Assembly: GCF_001632775.1 (NCBI RefSeq)
Contig: NZ_CP015249.1
Coordinates: forward strand, 2,088,686 to 2,152,685
Reading direction: 5' to 3'
DNA length: 64,000 bases
From: Dokdonella koreensis DS-123
Lineage (GTDB): Bacteria > Pseudomonadota > Gammaproteobacteria > Xanthomonadales > Rhodanobacteraceae
Part shown: positions 17,700 through 28,229 of the stretch, piece after piece
How positions within the stretch are numbered: position 1 is the stretch's first letter
Layout: every line of letters begins with the position of its first letter
Position numbers and translations under genes: made by a program
Notes under the pieces: generated by a model
Told to the model about the DNA's origin: nothing
Database searches by the model: none
Seen by the model: the letters and a program-made list of their open reading frames with translations, nothing else

Positions 17700-20600
17700 T
17701 CAGGGCAGGACTTCGAAGCCGTCGGTGAAGATGCCTTCACCGCGGCTGCTGCAGCCTTCGATGCGGATGTCGTCGACGTACCAGGCGTCGGCCGCGGCCG
17801 ACTGGTCGGTGCCCAGGCGCCAGCGCAGCTGCACCGAGCGATCGGCCCATTCGCTGAGATCGATCAGCGTATCGGCGTAGGCACGCGTGCCGCACCAGCC
17901 GTCGAGGCCAGCGAGTGGACTGCCCCAGCTGGTGCTGACCGGTGCGACGTACGGATCGTTGATCAGGCGTGCCCCGGTGACCTGCGTGAACGCGCCGCCG
18001 TCGACCGCGATCTCCAGTATGCCGGCGTCGTAGCAGGTCGTCGTCGCCGCGACCGGCTCCAGCGCGCGCCAGTTCTGGTAGCGCAGCGTGATCGGCGACT
18101 GGCCGGCCGGCAGCGCGATGACCGGCGAGGTCAGCCGCTGATCGGTGACCGTGGCGACGTCGGTGGCCTTGAACGCATTGCCGCCGGACAGCGGGCTGGG
18201 ACGTTGCGTGGACAGCGCCCAGTTCGAGGCGCCGCTGCCGCCGGTCGTGACGAAGCCGCCGGCACCGGCGGTGAAGGCTTCCTCGAACAGCATCGTCGTG
18301 GTCTGGTCGAAATCGCACTGTCCCGGCGCCGCCGCCGTCCGGAACCGGTAGACGGCCGATGCCGTGCCGGTGCCGCAGACGTTGTCGGGCGTGATCCGCC
18401 AGTAGTAGGTCGTCGCCGAGGCGAGTGCCGCCGCCGGCGTGTACTGCGTGTCCTCGACGGTCTCGTCGAGGATCACCGTGCCGAACGCCGCGTCGGTGGC
18501 GATCTCCAGCCGGTAGGCGGCCGCCTGCGGGCTGGCCTGCCAGATCAGCGTCGGCAGCAGGGTCTGGCCGACCGCCTGGTCGGCCGGCGCGACCAGCTGC
18601 GGGCTGGCGGGCGCCGCCGTGGCGATCAGCAGGCCGCGTTCGACGGTCGAGGTCCGGTCGACGTTGCTGGCGGCGATCGTCAGCGTGGCGCCGCCGGCGG
18701 CCGCCGCGCCGGTGTTGCCGATCGTCAGCGTCGCGCTGCCCGGTGGCGTCACGCTGGGCTGGGAGAACGTGGCGGTCGTGCCGGCCGGCTGGCCGCTGAC
18801 CGACAGCGCGACCGGCGTGGCGTAGCCGAGGATCGAGCCGATGTCGATCGCGTACTGCGCGTTCGCCGGCGCGCAGACGGCCTGCTGGGCCGGCGAGGCC
18901 GTCAGCGTGAAGGCGGCCTCGTAGGCGCAGTTGCGGCAGACCAGGGCGAAGTCCTGGTCGGTGGCCGAGCCGCCGGGCACGCCGTCGCCGGGCAGATTGG
19001 TGGCGATCACGCGCACGGTCACGCTGCCGCCGGGATTGGCGATGATGACGCCTTCGGTGTTGTTGCGCGTGTCGGCCGCACCGCCGGTGGTCGAGACATT
19101 GTTGGCGATGACGTTGCCGCGGTAGAGCTGGCCGCCGGTCTCGACCTCGAGGTCGAGGTTGTTGACCAGCGCCGGGTTGGCGCCGGTCGCCGCGGCGGCG
19201 TCGGTCCAGGCCAGCGAGATCCGCAGCGGCTTGCTGGTATCGGGCACGCCGTAGATGGCCTGCCAGGACTGGCCGACCGAGGTCAGCACCTGGCTCTGGT
19301 CGACGTAGGTCGAGGCGGCGTAGTCCAGGCCCATGCTGCCGGGCAGGTCGACGCGGCCCCAGCCGAAGCTGGTGTTCGGGATGCTGGCGCTGCCGACCGG
19401 CTTGGCGCCGTTGATCAGCAGGGCCTTGATCATCGCCGGGCTGGGCGTCGCGCCGCTGTTGGTGTCGCGCCACCATTCGGTCAGCAGCGCGGCGGCGCCG
19501 GCGGCATGCGGCGAGGCCATGCTGGTGCCGGAGCAGTAGGCGTACTGGTTGCTGGTGCCGGCGATCGCGGTCGCGCATTGCGCAGCGCCGGCGACGCGAC
19601 GGGCCGAGGCGATCTGCTCGCCGGGCGTGGCGATGGTCGGGCCGAAGCGGCCGTCGTTGGTCGGGCCGCGGCTGGAGAAGCTGGAGATCGCGTCGATGTC
19701 GCCGACGCGGTAGTTGCGCGAGCTGGCCGTGACGATCGGGTTCTTGGCCGCCTTCGGCGCGGTCAGCGTGCCGGCGCCGGGGCCGCTGTTGCCGGCCGAG
19801 AACACCATGACGAACGGCTCGGCGGCCGGCGTGTCGAAGTTGCCGTCGCGGATGATCTGGTCCCAGGTGCGCGCGGCGGCGGTATAGCTGGTGCCGCCGC
19901 TTTCGCCGGAGGTCCAGCTGCCGTTGCCGCCGGTGGCGCCGCCGAGCAGGGCGTCCTTGGACAGCACCTGCCAGCCGCCGGTCGGCGGCCAGGGCACCGA
20001 GCCGGTGCAGATCGGGTTCTGCGCGAAGATGCGCACGCCGGGCGCCATGCCCAGGCCGAAGAGGAAGCCCTGCGCATCGGTCAGGCCGGTGGCCGCCGTG
20101 CCGGCGATGATGCCGGCCACGTGCGTGCCGTGGCCGCCGCTGGTGTTGTCGTCGCCGGGACCGTTGCCGGCGGGGCAGCCCGGGTAGGTCTTGCCGCCGG
20201 CGATGCGCGAGGCGAGATCCGGATGCGTGAGGTCCACGCCCGAGTCGATGACCGCCCAGGTCACGCCGGTGCCGCGATAGCCGATCAGGTCGAGCCAGGG
20301 CGCGTAGCCGGTCACCGGCACGTTGCCGCTGCCGTAGTTGCGGGCGCTGATCTGGTCGGACATCTCGTCGTCGAGAATCGCGGCCGGGCTGGCGTGCTCC
20401 AGCCAGATCACCTGCGGCAGCGCGGCCAGGGCCTGCAGCTGCGCGGCATCGGCCTCGATCCAGGCGTTGTGGAACACGCCGTCGGTCTGCGCCGGGCCGT
20501 GGTTGACCACCGTCGCGCCGGCCTGGCCCAGCGCGGCGAGCACGGCATCGACGTCGCCGTCGTTGTAGAAGAACACGCCGACGTTGCGGATCGCGCCGCT

Positions 20601-21044
20601 GCGCTTGGCCAGGTCCGGCGCGATCTTCCAGGCGGGCAGGTAGTTGCCCTGCCAGCGCACCTGCGGATGGCTGGCGAAGCGCGCGACGGCGGCGGCCTCG
20701 GCCCAGACCAGGTAGGTGTTGTCGGGGTAGTACTGCAGCGGGCGGATGCCGGTGGCGGCCAGCTCGTCGAGCCATTGGCCCTGGATCGCACGGCCGAACT
20801 GCACGAAACGCAGGCCGCGGCCATCGCTTTCGCTGCGGTAGCTGCCGTCGTCGCCGGGGACGCCGTGGCGCGGATCGAAGCGCAGGTCGCCGAAGCTGAT
20901 GATGCCGCTGCCGGCGGTGCCGGCGACGGTGCCGGCGGCCAGGCCTGCGCCGATCGCGCTGGCGGGTGCGGCGCTTGCGGCGGCCGCCGTGGTCAAAATC
21001 AAGCCCAGCGCGGCGGCGAGCCGCGTCACGTGAATGGTCTGCAT
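17700..21044 (-). CDS. Exported subtilisin-like serine protease (S8) with C-terminal accessory domains
   Basis: 1114 residues from ATG 21044, the methionine that begins the signal peptide (MQTIHVTRLAAALGLILTTA). A propeptide-like region (about 75-220) precedes the peptidase. Catalytic triad: D267 (AVIDSGVD), H305 (GGHGTHVAG), S508 (CSGTSMASPHAAG), with oxyanion N419 (SAGNSGPG). The loop between D267 and S508 contains Gly/Ser-rich inserts. After the catalytic domain come a jelly-roll-like domain, a fibronectin III-like domain (PADQAVGQTLLPTLIWQASP) and a MAM-like domain with SEWADRSVQLRWRLGTDQ and WYVDDIRIEGC. The protein ends GEGIFTDGFEVLP, resembling a C-terminal tail common on exported proteins of this order. 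Probably secreted; substrate unknown. Confidence 0.93.
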   Translation of the reverse strand: MQTIHVTRLAAALGLILTTAAAASAAPASAIGAGLAAGTVAGTAGSGIISFGDLRFDPRHGVPGDDGSYRSESDGRGLRFVQFGRAIQGQWLDELAATGIRPLQYYPDNTYLVWAEAAAVARFASHPQVRWQGNYLPAWKIAPDLAKRSGAIRNVGVFFYNDGDVDAVLAALGQAGATVVNHGPAQTDGVFHNAWIEADAAQLQALAALPQVIWLEHASPAAILDDEMSDQISARNYGSGNVPVTGYAPWLDLIGYRGTGVTWAVIDSGVDLTHPDLASRIAGGKTYPGCPAGNGPGDDNTSGGHGTHVAGIIAGTAATGLTDAQGFLFGLGMAPGVRIFAQNPICTGSVPWPPTGGWQVLSKDALLGGATGGNGSWTSGESGGTSYTAAARTWDQIIRDGNFDTPAAEPFVMVFSAGNSGPGAGTLTAPKAAKNPIVTASSRNYRVGDIDAISSFSSRGPTNDGRFGPTIATPGEQIASARRVAGAAQCATAIAGTSNQYAYCSGTSMASPHAAGAAALLTEWWRDTNSGATPSPAMIKALLINGAKPVGSASIPNTSFGWGRVDLPGSMGLDYAASTYVDQSQVLTSVGQSWQAIYGVPDTSKPLRISLAWTDAAAATGANPALVNNLDLEVETGGQLYRGNVIANNVSTTGGAADTRNNTEGVIIANPGGSVTVRVIATNLPGDGVPGGSATDQDFALVCRNCAYEAAFTLTASPAQQAVCAPANAQYAIDIGSILGYATPVALSVSGQPAGTTATFSQPSVTPPGSATLTIGNTGAAAAGGATLTIAASNVDRTSTVERGLLIATAAPASPQLVAPADQAVGQTLLPTLIWQASPQAAAYRLEIATDAAFGTVILDETVEDTQYTPAAALASATTYYWRITPDNVCGTGTASAVYRFRTAAAPGQCDFDQTTTMLFEEAFTAGAGGFVTTGGSGASNWALSTQRPSPLSGGNAFKATDVATVTDQRLTSPVIALPAGQSPITLRYQNWRALEPVAATTTCYDAGILEIAVDGGAFTQVTGARLINDPYVAPVSTSWGSPLAGLDGWCGTRAYADTLIDLSEWADRSVQLRWRLGTDQSAAADAWYVDDIRIEGCSSRGEGIFTDGFEVLP

Positions 21045-21054
21045 GATGTGGTGA

Positions 21055-22515
<1,461 letters not shown>

Positions 22516-22689
22516 CGCAAGGGCGGACCGGCACGCCGGACGCCCGCGAAACGGCGCCGTCGGCGCGCGCGATCCCGGGTGGGATCGCCCGCAGGTCGAA
22601 GGCGCAAGCGGTCGATCGGCGCAACCGGTGGCGCGGCATTGCCGCGACCGTGCGCCTGGAGAAGGGCAGGACAGGCCGTTCTCGACCCG

Positions 22690-23601
22690 CTAGTGCAGGC
22701 CCTGGTCCCAGTACGGGGCCGGCGCGAAGCGCTCGACCAGGAAGTCGATCAGCAGGCGGGTCTTGCGCGGCAGGCTGCGCACCTGCGGGTAGACGGCATG
22801 GATCGCCGAAGGGGCGATCTGCCATTCCGGCAGCAGGCAGCGCAGCCGGCCGCTGCGTATCTCGTCCGCGGCGATGAAGGTCGGCGAGATCACGATGCCC
22901 AGGTCCGCGGCCGCGGCATTGAGCAGGAAGTCGCCGTTGTTGACGCCGAGCCGCCCCTTCACGCGCACGCTGACCTGCTCGCCGTTGCGCCCGAAGCACC
23001 ACTCGCTGTTGCGCGGCAGCAGCGTGTAGATCAGGCATTCGTGGCCGGCCAGCTCGGACGGATGGGCGGGCTCGCCGTGCGTGGCGAGGTAGGCGGGCGA
23101 GGCGGCGGCGACGAAATGGCACGGCGCGATGCGCCGCGCGACCAGGCGCGAATCGGCCAGCTGGGCGATGCGGATCGCCAGGTCGTAGCCTTCGTCGACC
23201 AGATCGACCTGGCGGTCGTTGAGGTTGAGGTCCAGCTCGATGAACGGGTAGCGCTTCTGGAACTCGGCCACCGCCGCCGCCAGATGCCGGATCGCGAAGG
23301 ACATCGGCGCCGTGACACGCAGCTTGCCGCGCGGTTCGACCTGCAGCTCGGCGGCCTCGGCCTCGGCTTCGGCGAGCTGGGTCAGCAGCTCGCTGACGCG
23401 CTGGTAGTAGTTGCGTCCGGGATCGGTGAGGCTCAGCCGGCGCGTGGTGCGGTTGAGCAGGCGCACGCCGAGCGATTCCTCCAGGGTCTGCACCAGCTTG
23501 CTGGCCAGGGCGCGCGAGATGTCCATCTGGTCGGCGGCAGCGGTGAAGCTGCCGCTGTCGACGACGCGCACGAACAACTGCATCGCCTGCAGCTTGTCCA
23601 T
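22690..23601 (-). CDS. LysR-family transcriptional regulator
   Basis: 303 residues. The N-terminal winged helix is standard (MDKLQAMQLFVRVVDSGSFT, then ISRALASKLVQTLEESLGVR and LLNRTTRRLSLTDPG), followed by a periplasmic-binding-like effector domain (GKLRVTAPMSFAIRHLAAAV). It resembles the AaeR/DsdC-like subgroup that usually regulates redox or aromatic genes. Its ATG shares the A of the upstream ArsC-like stop (TGATG), so it is co-transcribed with that gene. The target is unknown. Confidence 0.92.
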   Translation of the reverse strand: MDKLQAMQLFVRVVDSGSFTAAADQMDISRALASKLVQTLEESLGVRLLNRTTRRLSLTDPGRNYYQRVSELLTQLAEAEAEAAELQVEPRGKLRVTAPMSFAIRHLAAAVAEFQKRYPFIELDLNLNDRQVDLVDEGYDLAIRIAQLADSRLVARRIAPCHFVAAASPAYLATHGEPAHPSELAGHECLIYTLLPRNSEWCFGRNGEQVSVRVKGRLGVNNGDFLLNAAAADLGIVISPTFIAADEIRSGRLRCLLPEWQIAPSAIHAVYPQVRSLPRKTRLLIDFLVERFAPAPYWDQGLH

Positions 23602-23951
23602 CAGAGGATCTCCAGGATCGCCTCGGGCGGGCGGCCTATCACGGCCCGGCCGCCGTTGACCAGGATCGGGCGCTGGATCAGGCGCGGATGGGCCGCCAGG
23701 GCGGCCACGAGGGCGGACCGGTCGAGGTCGGGGGCGTCCAGGCCGAGCGCCCGGTACTCCGGCTCGTCGCGCCGCATCAGCTCGCGCGGCCCGATCCCGA
23801 GCAGGCCCAGGATCTCCTCGATGCGGGCGGGCGAGGGCGGGGCGGCAAGGTAGTCGACGACGACCGGCGCGAGGCCGCGCGCCTCCAGCAGCGCCAGCGC
23901 CTGCCGGGACTTGCTGCAGCGGGGATTGTGGAACAGGGTCGGGCGCGTCAT
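23601..23951 (-). CDS. ArsC-family reductase (arsenate reductase / YfgD-like)
   Basis: 116 residues from ATG 23951; the longer open frame upstream lacks similarity. Thioredoxin-fold ArsC protein: the nucleophilic Cys12 sits in FHNPRCSKSRQAL, followed by RIEEILGLLGIGPRELMRRD and the conserved IQRPILVNGGRAVIGRPP with the arginine needed in glutaredoxin-linked ArsC. No other ars gene is adjacent, so it may be a YfgD-type homologue rather than a true arsenate resistance enzyme. It overlaps the LysR gene by one base. Confidence 0.88.
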   Translation of the reverse strand: MTRPTLFHNPRCSKSRQALALLEARGLAPVVVDYLAAPPSPARIEEILGLLGIGPRELMRRDEPEYRALGLDAPDLDRSALVAALAAHPRLIQRPILVNGGRAVIGRPPEAILEIL

Positions 23952-24091
23952 GGGGAACAGGAAACCGGGACCGGAGGCTGCACTTTGCGGGGAGGACCGC
24001 GGTCGAGGCAAGCGCGGCAGTGCCGGGCGGAACGTGACGCGGTTGGCACTGGTGCCGCGGAACGGTGCCGGTGGCGAGCGTCGATTGGTGC

Positions 24092-24121
24092 TTAGGTCGG
24101 CGTCTGCGCCGCTGCTACAAT
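24092..24121 (+). promoter_or_regulatory. Candidate promoter of the second CsgG-like gene
   Basis: TACAAT (24116-24121) is a good -10; the best -35 with an 18-base gap is the poor TTAGGT (24092-24097). The distance to the ATG at 24241 would make a leader of about 110 bases. Confidence 0.35.
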
Positions 24122-24240
24122 GCGCGCCGCTCACGCTGCCAGGCAGCGGGGCGGGCAACGGAGCGGGCGCCAGGGGGATCGATCGCGCTGTCCGTCTGGG
24201 GATCAACGGTTCGCAATCTCATCGTTCGGGAGTGGGCGTC

Positions 24241-24963
24241 ATGAAGAAAGTAATTTTTGGTGTCGCGCTGGCGTTGGGCGGCATCGCTCTGGCAGGTGGC
24301 GCGTTGGCGCAGGGTCGCAGCGGCAAGCCGTCCATCGGCGTGGCCGAGTTCAAGAACGAGTCCGGCGCCGGCTGGTGGCGGGGCGGGGTGGGCTGGGAGC
24401 TGTCGGGCATGCTGAGCAACGAGCTTTCCTCGCTCGGCTCCTTCCGCGTGGTGGAGCGCTCCAAGCTCGAATCGGTGCTCGAGGAACAGAACCTGGCCGC
24501 GTCCGGCCGGGTCAGCTCGGGGACCGGCGCCAAGATCGGCAAGCTCACCGGCGCCGAGTACCTGGTCATGGGGACGGTCACATCCTATGAGGAGAACACC
24601 GCCAGCACCGGCGGCGGCGTCAGCTTCAAGGGCATCTCGCTCGGCGGCAAGAAGAGCGATGCCTACCTCGCGGTGGACATCCGCGTCGTCAACACGACCA
24701 CCGGCGAGATCGACTACTCGCGCACGATCGAAGGCCGCAGCTCCGGCGGCGGCATCAGCGTCGGCGTGTTCCGCGGCGGCTTCGGCGGTGCGCTGGCGAA
24801 CGAGTCGAAGACGCCGGCCGGCAAGGCGATCCGTGCGGCCCTGGTCGAGATCACCGACTACCTCGATTGCGTGATGGTCCAGCAGGACGGCTGCGAGGCC
24901 GAGTTCGGCGCCAAGGAGCGCAAGCGCCGGGACAGCAACAAGAAGGCGCTGAAGCTCGACTGA
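24241..24963 (+). CDS. CsgG/HfaB-like exported protein
   Basis: 240 residues with a signal peptide (MKKVIFGVALALGGIALAGG then ALAQGR), no lipobox. The CsgG core is clear: SIGVAEFKNESG, LSGMLSNELSSLGSFRVVER, LESVLEEQNLAASGRVSSGT, IGKLTGAEYLVMGTVTSYEE. The membrane-hairpin regions of true CsgG are not obvious, but two Gly/Ser-rich stretches (STGGGVSFKGISLGG and SSGGGISVGVFRGGFGG) could be beta hairpins. C-terminal DCVMVQQDGC shares a C-x7-C pair with the paralogue at 13796-14569. It is a single-gene unit with its own strong terminator. Role in curli-like secretion is not supported by any neighbour. Confidence 0.8.
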   Translation: MKKVIFGVALALGGIALAGGALAQGRSGKPSIGVAEFKNESGAGWWRGGVGWELSGMLSNELSSLGSFRVVERSKLESVLEEQNLAASGRVSSGTGAKIGKLTGAEYLVMGTVTSYEENTASTGGGVSFKGISLGGKKSDAYLAVDIRVVNTTTGEIDYSRTIEGRSSGGGISVGVFRGGFGGALANESKTPAGKAIRAALVEITDYLDCVMVQQDGCEAEFGAKERKRRDSNKKALKLD

Positions 24964-24987
24964 GGCGCGTTCCGGAGCGGACGGACG

Positions 24988-25020
24988 AACGGCGGGGGAG
25001 CGATCCCCCGCCGTTTTTTT
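24988..25020 (+). terminator. Rho-independent terminator
   Basis: AACGGCGGGGGA (24988-24999), loop GCGA, TCCCCCGCCGTT (25004-25015), with a run of seven T (25014-25020). The stem is perfect. It ends the CsgG-like gene. Confidence 0.92.
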
Positions 25021-25076
25021 GGTTTCCACCACCCGTCAAATCATGCGGCTCCGCTCTGGCTTCGGCTCCGCTTTTT

Positions 25077-25494
25077 CGCCCTAAAGCAAGCCGAGCATCG
25101 GAGGGCGGCGGCCAGGGATGGCTGCCGCAAAAGGGACTCGGCCGGGCAGCGGACGAAAGCTCTTGATCTTGCTTTTCCGTCCTCATCAGAGCCACAGCGA
25201 AAGCTAAGAGCAACAGCTTCCGCACGCTACGCGCGCGGGTCACTTTTGCGGCCCGCCATCCCTGGCGGCCGCCCTTCGGGCCGTCGCTGCGCGACGTCAA
25301 GAATTTCTCCAGGAAATTCTTTGTCTTGGCAAAAGTAACCAAAACCGCCGTCGCCGGCGCGAGCCGGCACGGCTGCGCCGCGCCGGTCCCCTGCGCTTCT
25401 CGGCCAGCCAGGCGCGCTGCCCCAACTCGCTTCGCTCAGACACGGGACAGCTCTCCGGCCTGGCCGTCCTGCGATGCTCGGCTCGCTTTAGGCG
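25077..25494. repeat. Non-coding element with nested inverted repeats (MITE/intergenic-repeat-like)
   Basis: The gene-free block 25021-25637 contains an element bounded by imperfect terminal inverted repeats of about 36-40 bp: 25077-25116 and 25459-25494 (complement) share TAAAGC, AGCCGAGCATCG, AGG, CGG and CCAGG with three substitutions and small gaps. Nested inside are CCAGGGATGGC..CCGCAAAAG (25112-25133) against CTTTTGCGG..GCCATCCCTGG (25243-25265). A perfect 9-bp hairpin (AAGAATTTC, loop TCCAG, GAAATTCTT, 25299-25321) is followed by ttggcaaaagtaacc. After the right end, 25496-25540 is rich in caacagcaaaagcgacagc-like steps. No plausible gene is present. Composition is less G+C-rich than the flanks. 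It resembles dispersed intergenic repeats of xanthomonads. Confidence 0.65.
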
Positions 25495-25637
25495 CCAACG
25501 GCAACAGCAAAAGCGACAGCAGAAACGACAGCGACGATGAGGGTGACAGCCGATCGATTACCGATGGGCGAAGAACTTTACGAGCGGGCCGCTAAGGGAT
25601 AAGAGGCCGCCGGGCGCTACCGGCCGGCGGCGCCGGA

Positions 25638-27317
25638 TCAGCGCGGCCCGCGGTTGCCGCCGCCACCACCACGGCCGCGCGAGGCATTGCCGCCCGGGCG
25701 CGGCCGGTTGTTGCCGCCACCGGGGCGCGGTCCGTTGCCACCACCCGGACGTGGACCATTGCCGCCGGCGGGGCGCGGACCCGGGCCGCCGGGGCGCGCA
25801 CCGCGTCCGGGCGGCCGCGGACCACCGCCATCGGGCCGCGGCGGGCCGCCGCGGGCGCCGTCGCGCCCCTTTCCGCGCGGCGCGCCGCGTCCGTACGGGC
25901 TCGACGGCGAAGCGCCGGGCGCCGAGTTCCAGTAGGCGGTGCTGTTACCGTCGACCGCACGCGGCTCCACGGCGCGATTGCCGTCGCGGCTGCCACGGTT
26001 GCCGCCGTCCTGATGACCGAAGCTGCCGTGCGGTACGGCCTGGCCCGGTCCGGGGCCGCGGCGCGGCTTGCGGCCCGGGCCATTGCCGGCATCCGGGAAC
26101 CAGCTGCGCAGCACGGCCGGATTGATGCCCGGTTCGGCGAAGGCGGGATTGGCATTGGCATGCTGCGGCTGCGGCGCGTGCGGCGCCCGCCGGGGCTTGC
26201 CCGCACCGGCACCGGCCGGCTTGCCGCTGCGCGGGCCGCCCGGACGTGCGCCGGGCCCGCGTTGATTCGGATTGCGGCCGCCGGGCCCCCCGGGACCGCG
26301 CGGGCCGGCACCGGGGCCGGCGCCGGGACGGCGCTTCTTGCCGGGCTTGCCGGAGGGCGCGCGCCAGCCGTCGTCACGGATGCGGTCGAACGCGGCGAAC
26401 TCGCGTGCCTCGTCGTTGCGGGCGGCGGTCCAGGCCTGCTGGGTCTTAGGGTCCGGCCGGAACTCGGTCGTCGTCGCGCGGCGCTGGCCGATGACCGGCG
26501 CCAGCGTCAGCCGCGGTGCCGATTCGGGCGCGCCGGCCGAGTCGCGCAGCTTGCGCACGGCCTGGGCGTCGAGCGGCTCGGACTGGCCGCGCTTGAGCAG
26601 GCGCGGCAGTTCGACGTTGGCATAGCGGACCCGCTTGAGGCGGCTGACCATCAGCCCCTGCGATTCCCACATGCGGCGCACTTCGCGGTTGCGGCCTTCG
26701 CGGATCACGATGCGGAACCAGGAATGGCTGCCGCTGCGGCTGATGACGCCGACATCGTCGAAATGGGCCGGGCCGTCCTCCAGCTCGATGCCGCTGCGCA
26801 GGCGCTCGATCACCTCGTCGGGCACTTCGCCGTGGACGCGGCAGATGTATTCGCGTTCCAGCTCCGAGCGCGGATGCATCAGCGCGTTGGCCAGGTCGCC
26901 GTCGGTCGTCAGCAGCAGCAGGCCGGTGGTGTTGATGTCGAGCCGGCCGACGGCGATCCAGCGCGCGCCCTTGATGCGCGGCAGCTGCTCGAACACCGTC
27001 GGGCGCCCTTCCGGATCCTCACGCGTGATGACGACACCTTCGGGCTTGTTGTAGACCAGGACCTGGGCCTGTTCGGCGCTGTCGCTGACGACGACGAAGC
27101 GTTTGCCGTCGATCTCGACGCGGTCGCCGATGCGCACGCCCGAGCCGAGCGTCGCGACGCCGCCGTTGACCTGGACCTCGCCGGATTCGATGCGCTGCTC
27201 AAGCAGGCGGCGCGAGCCGAGTCCGGCGGTCGCCAGCACTTTGTGCAGGCGCTCTTCGAGTGCCGGGGCGGTCGAGTCGTTGCGCTTGAGGGAAAGGACG
27301 GAACGGGGGGTGGTCAT
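25638..27317 (-). CDS. rluB: 23S rRNA pseudouridine synthase RluB with long Gly/Pro/Arg-rich tail
   Basis: Makes pseudouridine 2605 in 23S rRNA. 559 residues from ATG 27317. S4-like RNA-binding domain at about 18-80 (ERLHKVLATAGLGSRRLLEQ), then the RsuA/RluB catalytic domain with the catalytic Asp in GRLDINTTGLLLLTTDG (about 125-140) and EGRNREVRRMWESQGL. The domain ends near residue 265. The remaining ~290 residues are disordered, rich in Gly, Pro, Arg and Asn, with steps such as NGPRPGGGNGPRPGGGN near the end. It overlaps scpB by four bases (ATGA). Confidence 0.94.
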   Translation of the reverse strand: MTTPRSVLSLKRNDSTAPALEERLHKVLATAGLGSRRLLEQRIESGEVQVNGGVATLGSGVRIGDRVEIDGKRFVVVSDSAEQAQVLVYNKPEGVVITREDPEGRPTVFEQLPRIKGARWIAVGRLDINTTGLLLLTTDGDLANALMHPRSELEREYICRVHGEVPDEVIERLRSGIELEDGPAHFDDVGVISRSGSHSWFRIVIREGRNREVRRMWESQGLMVSRLKRVRYANVELPRLLKRGQSEPLDAQAVRKLRDSAGAPESAPRLTLAPVIGQRRATTTEFRPDPKTQQAWTAARNDEAREFAAFDRIRDDGWRAPSGKPGKKRRPGAGPGAGPRGPGGPGGRNPNQRGPGARPGGPRSGKPAGAGAGKPRRAPHAPQPQHANANPAFAEPGINPAVLRSWFPDAGNGPGRKPRRGPGPGQAVPHGSFGHQDGGNRGSRDGNRAVEPRAVDGNSTAYWNSAPGASPSSPYGRGAPRGKGRDGARGGPPRPDGGGPRPPGRGARPGGPGPRPAGGNGPRPGGGNGPRPGGGNNRPRPGGNASRGRGGGGGNRGPR

Positions 27318-28156
27318 GCGGTCTGCTCTGCAGAGTCGGCGCGGTCGGGCGCGTCCGGGGAGGGGGCGCCGTCGGAACCGGCGTCGGAAGGAACGGAGGA
27401 GCGGGGGGTCTCGTCGTCGTCCGTGACCGGTGCAGCCGGGGCGGCATCCGGCGGCGGACCGTCGTGGCCGGCGGCCAGCTCGGTCGCGGCTTCGTCGCCG
27501 GCCGGGTCGTGGTCGTCGGCCGCTGCGTCCAGCGCATCCTGCGCGGCGGCCGCCAGCGCGGCGGCATCGGGCGGCGGCGGGCCGTCCGCGCCGATCGGGG
27601 CCAGTGCCAGCTGCGGATCGAGCTCGTCGATGTCGTGCAGGTCGCTGAGCGGCGGCAGCTCGTCCAGCGACTTGAGGTTGAAGTAGTCCAGGAACAGGCG
27701 CGTGGTGCCGAACAGCGCCGGCCGGCCGGGGACGTCGCGATGACCGACGACGCGGATCCACTCGCGTTCCTCGAGCGTGCGGACGATGTTACTGGACACC
27801 GCGACGCCGCGGATCTGCTCGATCTCGGCGCGGGTGATCGGCTGCCGGTAGGCGATCAGCGCCAGCGTTTCCAGCAGAGCGCGGGTATAGCGGGCCGGCC
27901 GCTCGGTCCACAGCCTGGAGATCCAGGGGTGGACGTCCTGGCGCACCTGGTAGCGGAAGCCGGAGCTGACTTCGACCAGCTCGACGCCGCGGTCGGCGCA
28001 GTCGGCCTGCAGCGACTCGATCGCGCGGGCCAGGTCCTCGTGCCCGGGGGCTTCGCCCTCGTTGAACAGCGCGGCGAGCTGCACCACCGAGAGGGGGTGC
28101 GAGGTGGCCAGCAGCGCCGCCTCGACGATGCGTTTGAGAGTGTCGGGTTCGTTCAT
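27314..28156 (-). CDS. scpB: Segregation and condensation protein B
   Basis: Dimeric winged-helix subunit of the Smc-ScpAB condensin, bridging ScpA. 280 residues; the conserved part is 1-170 (LKRIVEAALLATSHPLSVVQ, then RYTRALLETLALIAYRQPIT and SSNIVRTLEEREWIRVVGHR, GRPALFGTTRLFLDYFNL). From about 185 the protein is an acidic Ala/Asp/Pro-rich tail that is probably disordered. It lies between scpA and rluB, and smc is only about 3 kb away on the other strand. Confidence 0.95.
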   Translation of the reverse strand: MNEPDTLKRIVEAALLATSHPLSVVQLAALFNEGEAPGHEDLARAIESLQADCADRGVELVEVSSGFRYQVRQDVHPWISRLWTERPARYTRALLETLALIAYRQPITRAEIEQIRGVAVSSNIVRTLEEREWIRVVGHRDVPGRPALFGTTRLFLDYFNLKSLDELPPLSDLHDIDELDPQLALAPIGADGPPPPDAAALAAAAQDALDAAADDHDPAGDEAATELAAGHDGPPPDAAPAAPVTDDDETPRSSVPSDAGSDGAPSPDAPDRADSAEQTA

Positions 28157-28229
28157 CTATATCGTTGTGTGGGCTGCGCATGCGCAGCGGTATGCGTATT
28201 CCGCGAGGACGGACGCCGGGCCGGGGGTT

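Noticed and set aside
25326-25595. Small open frame of 89 codons in the repeat element
   Set aside because: It spans the inverted repeats and has no coding-like third-position bias or ribosome site.
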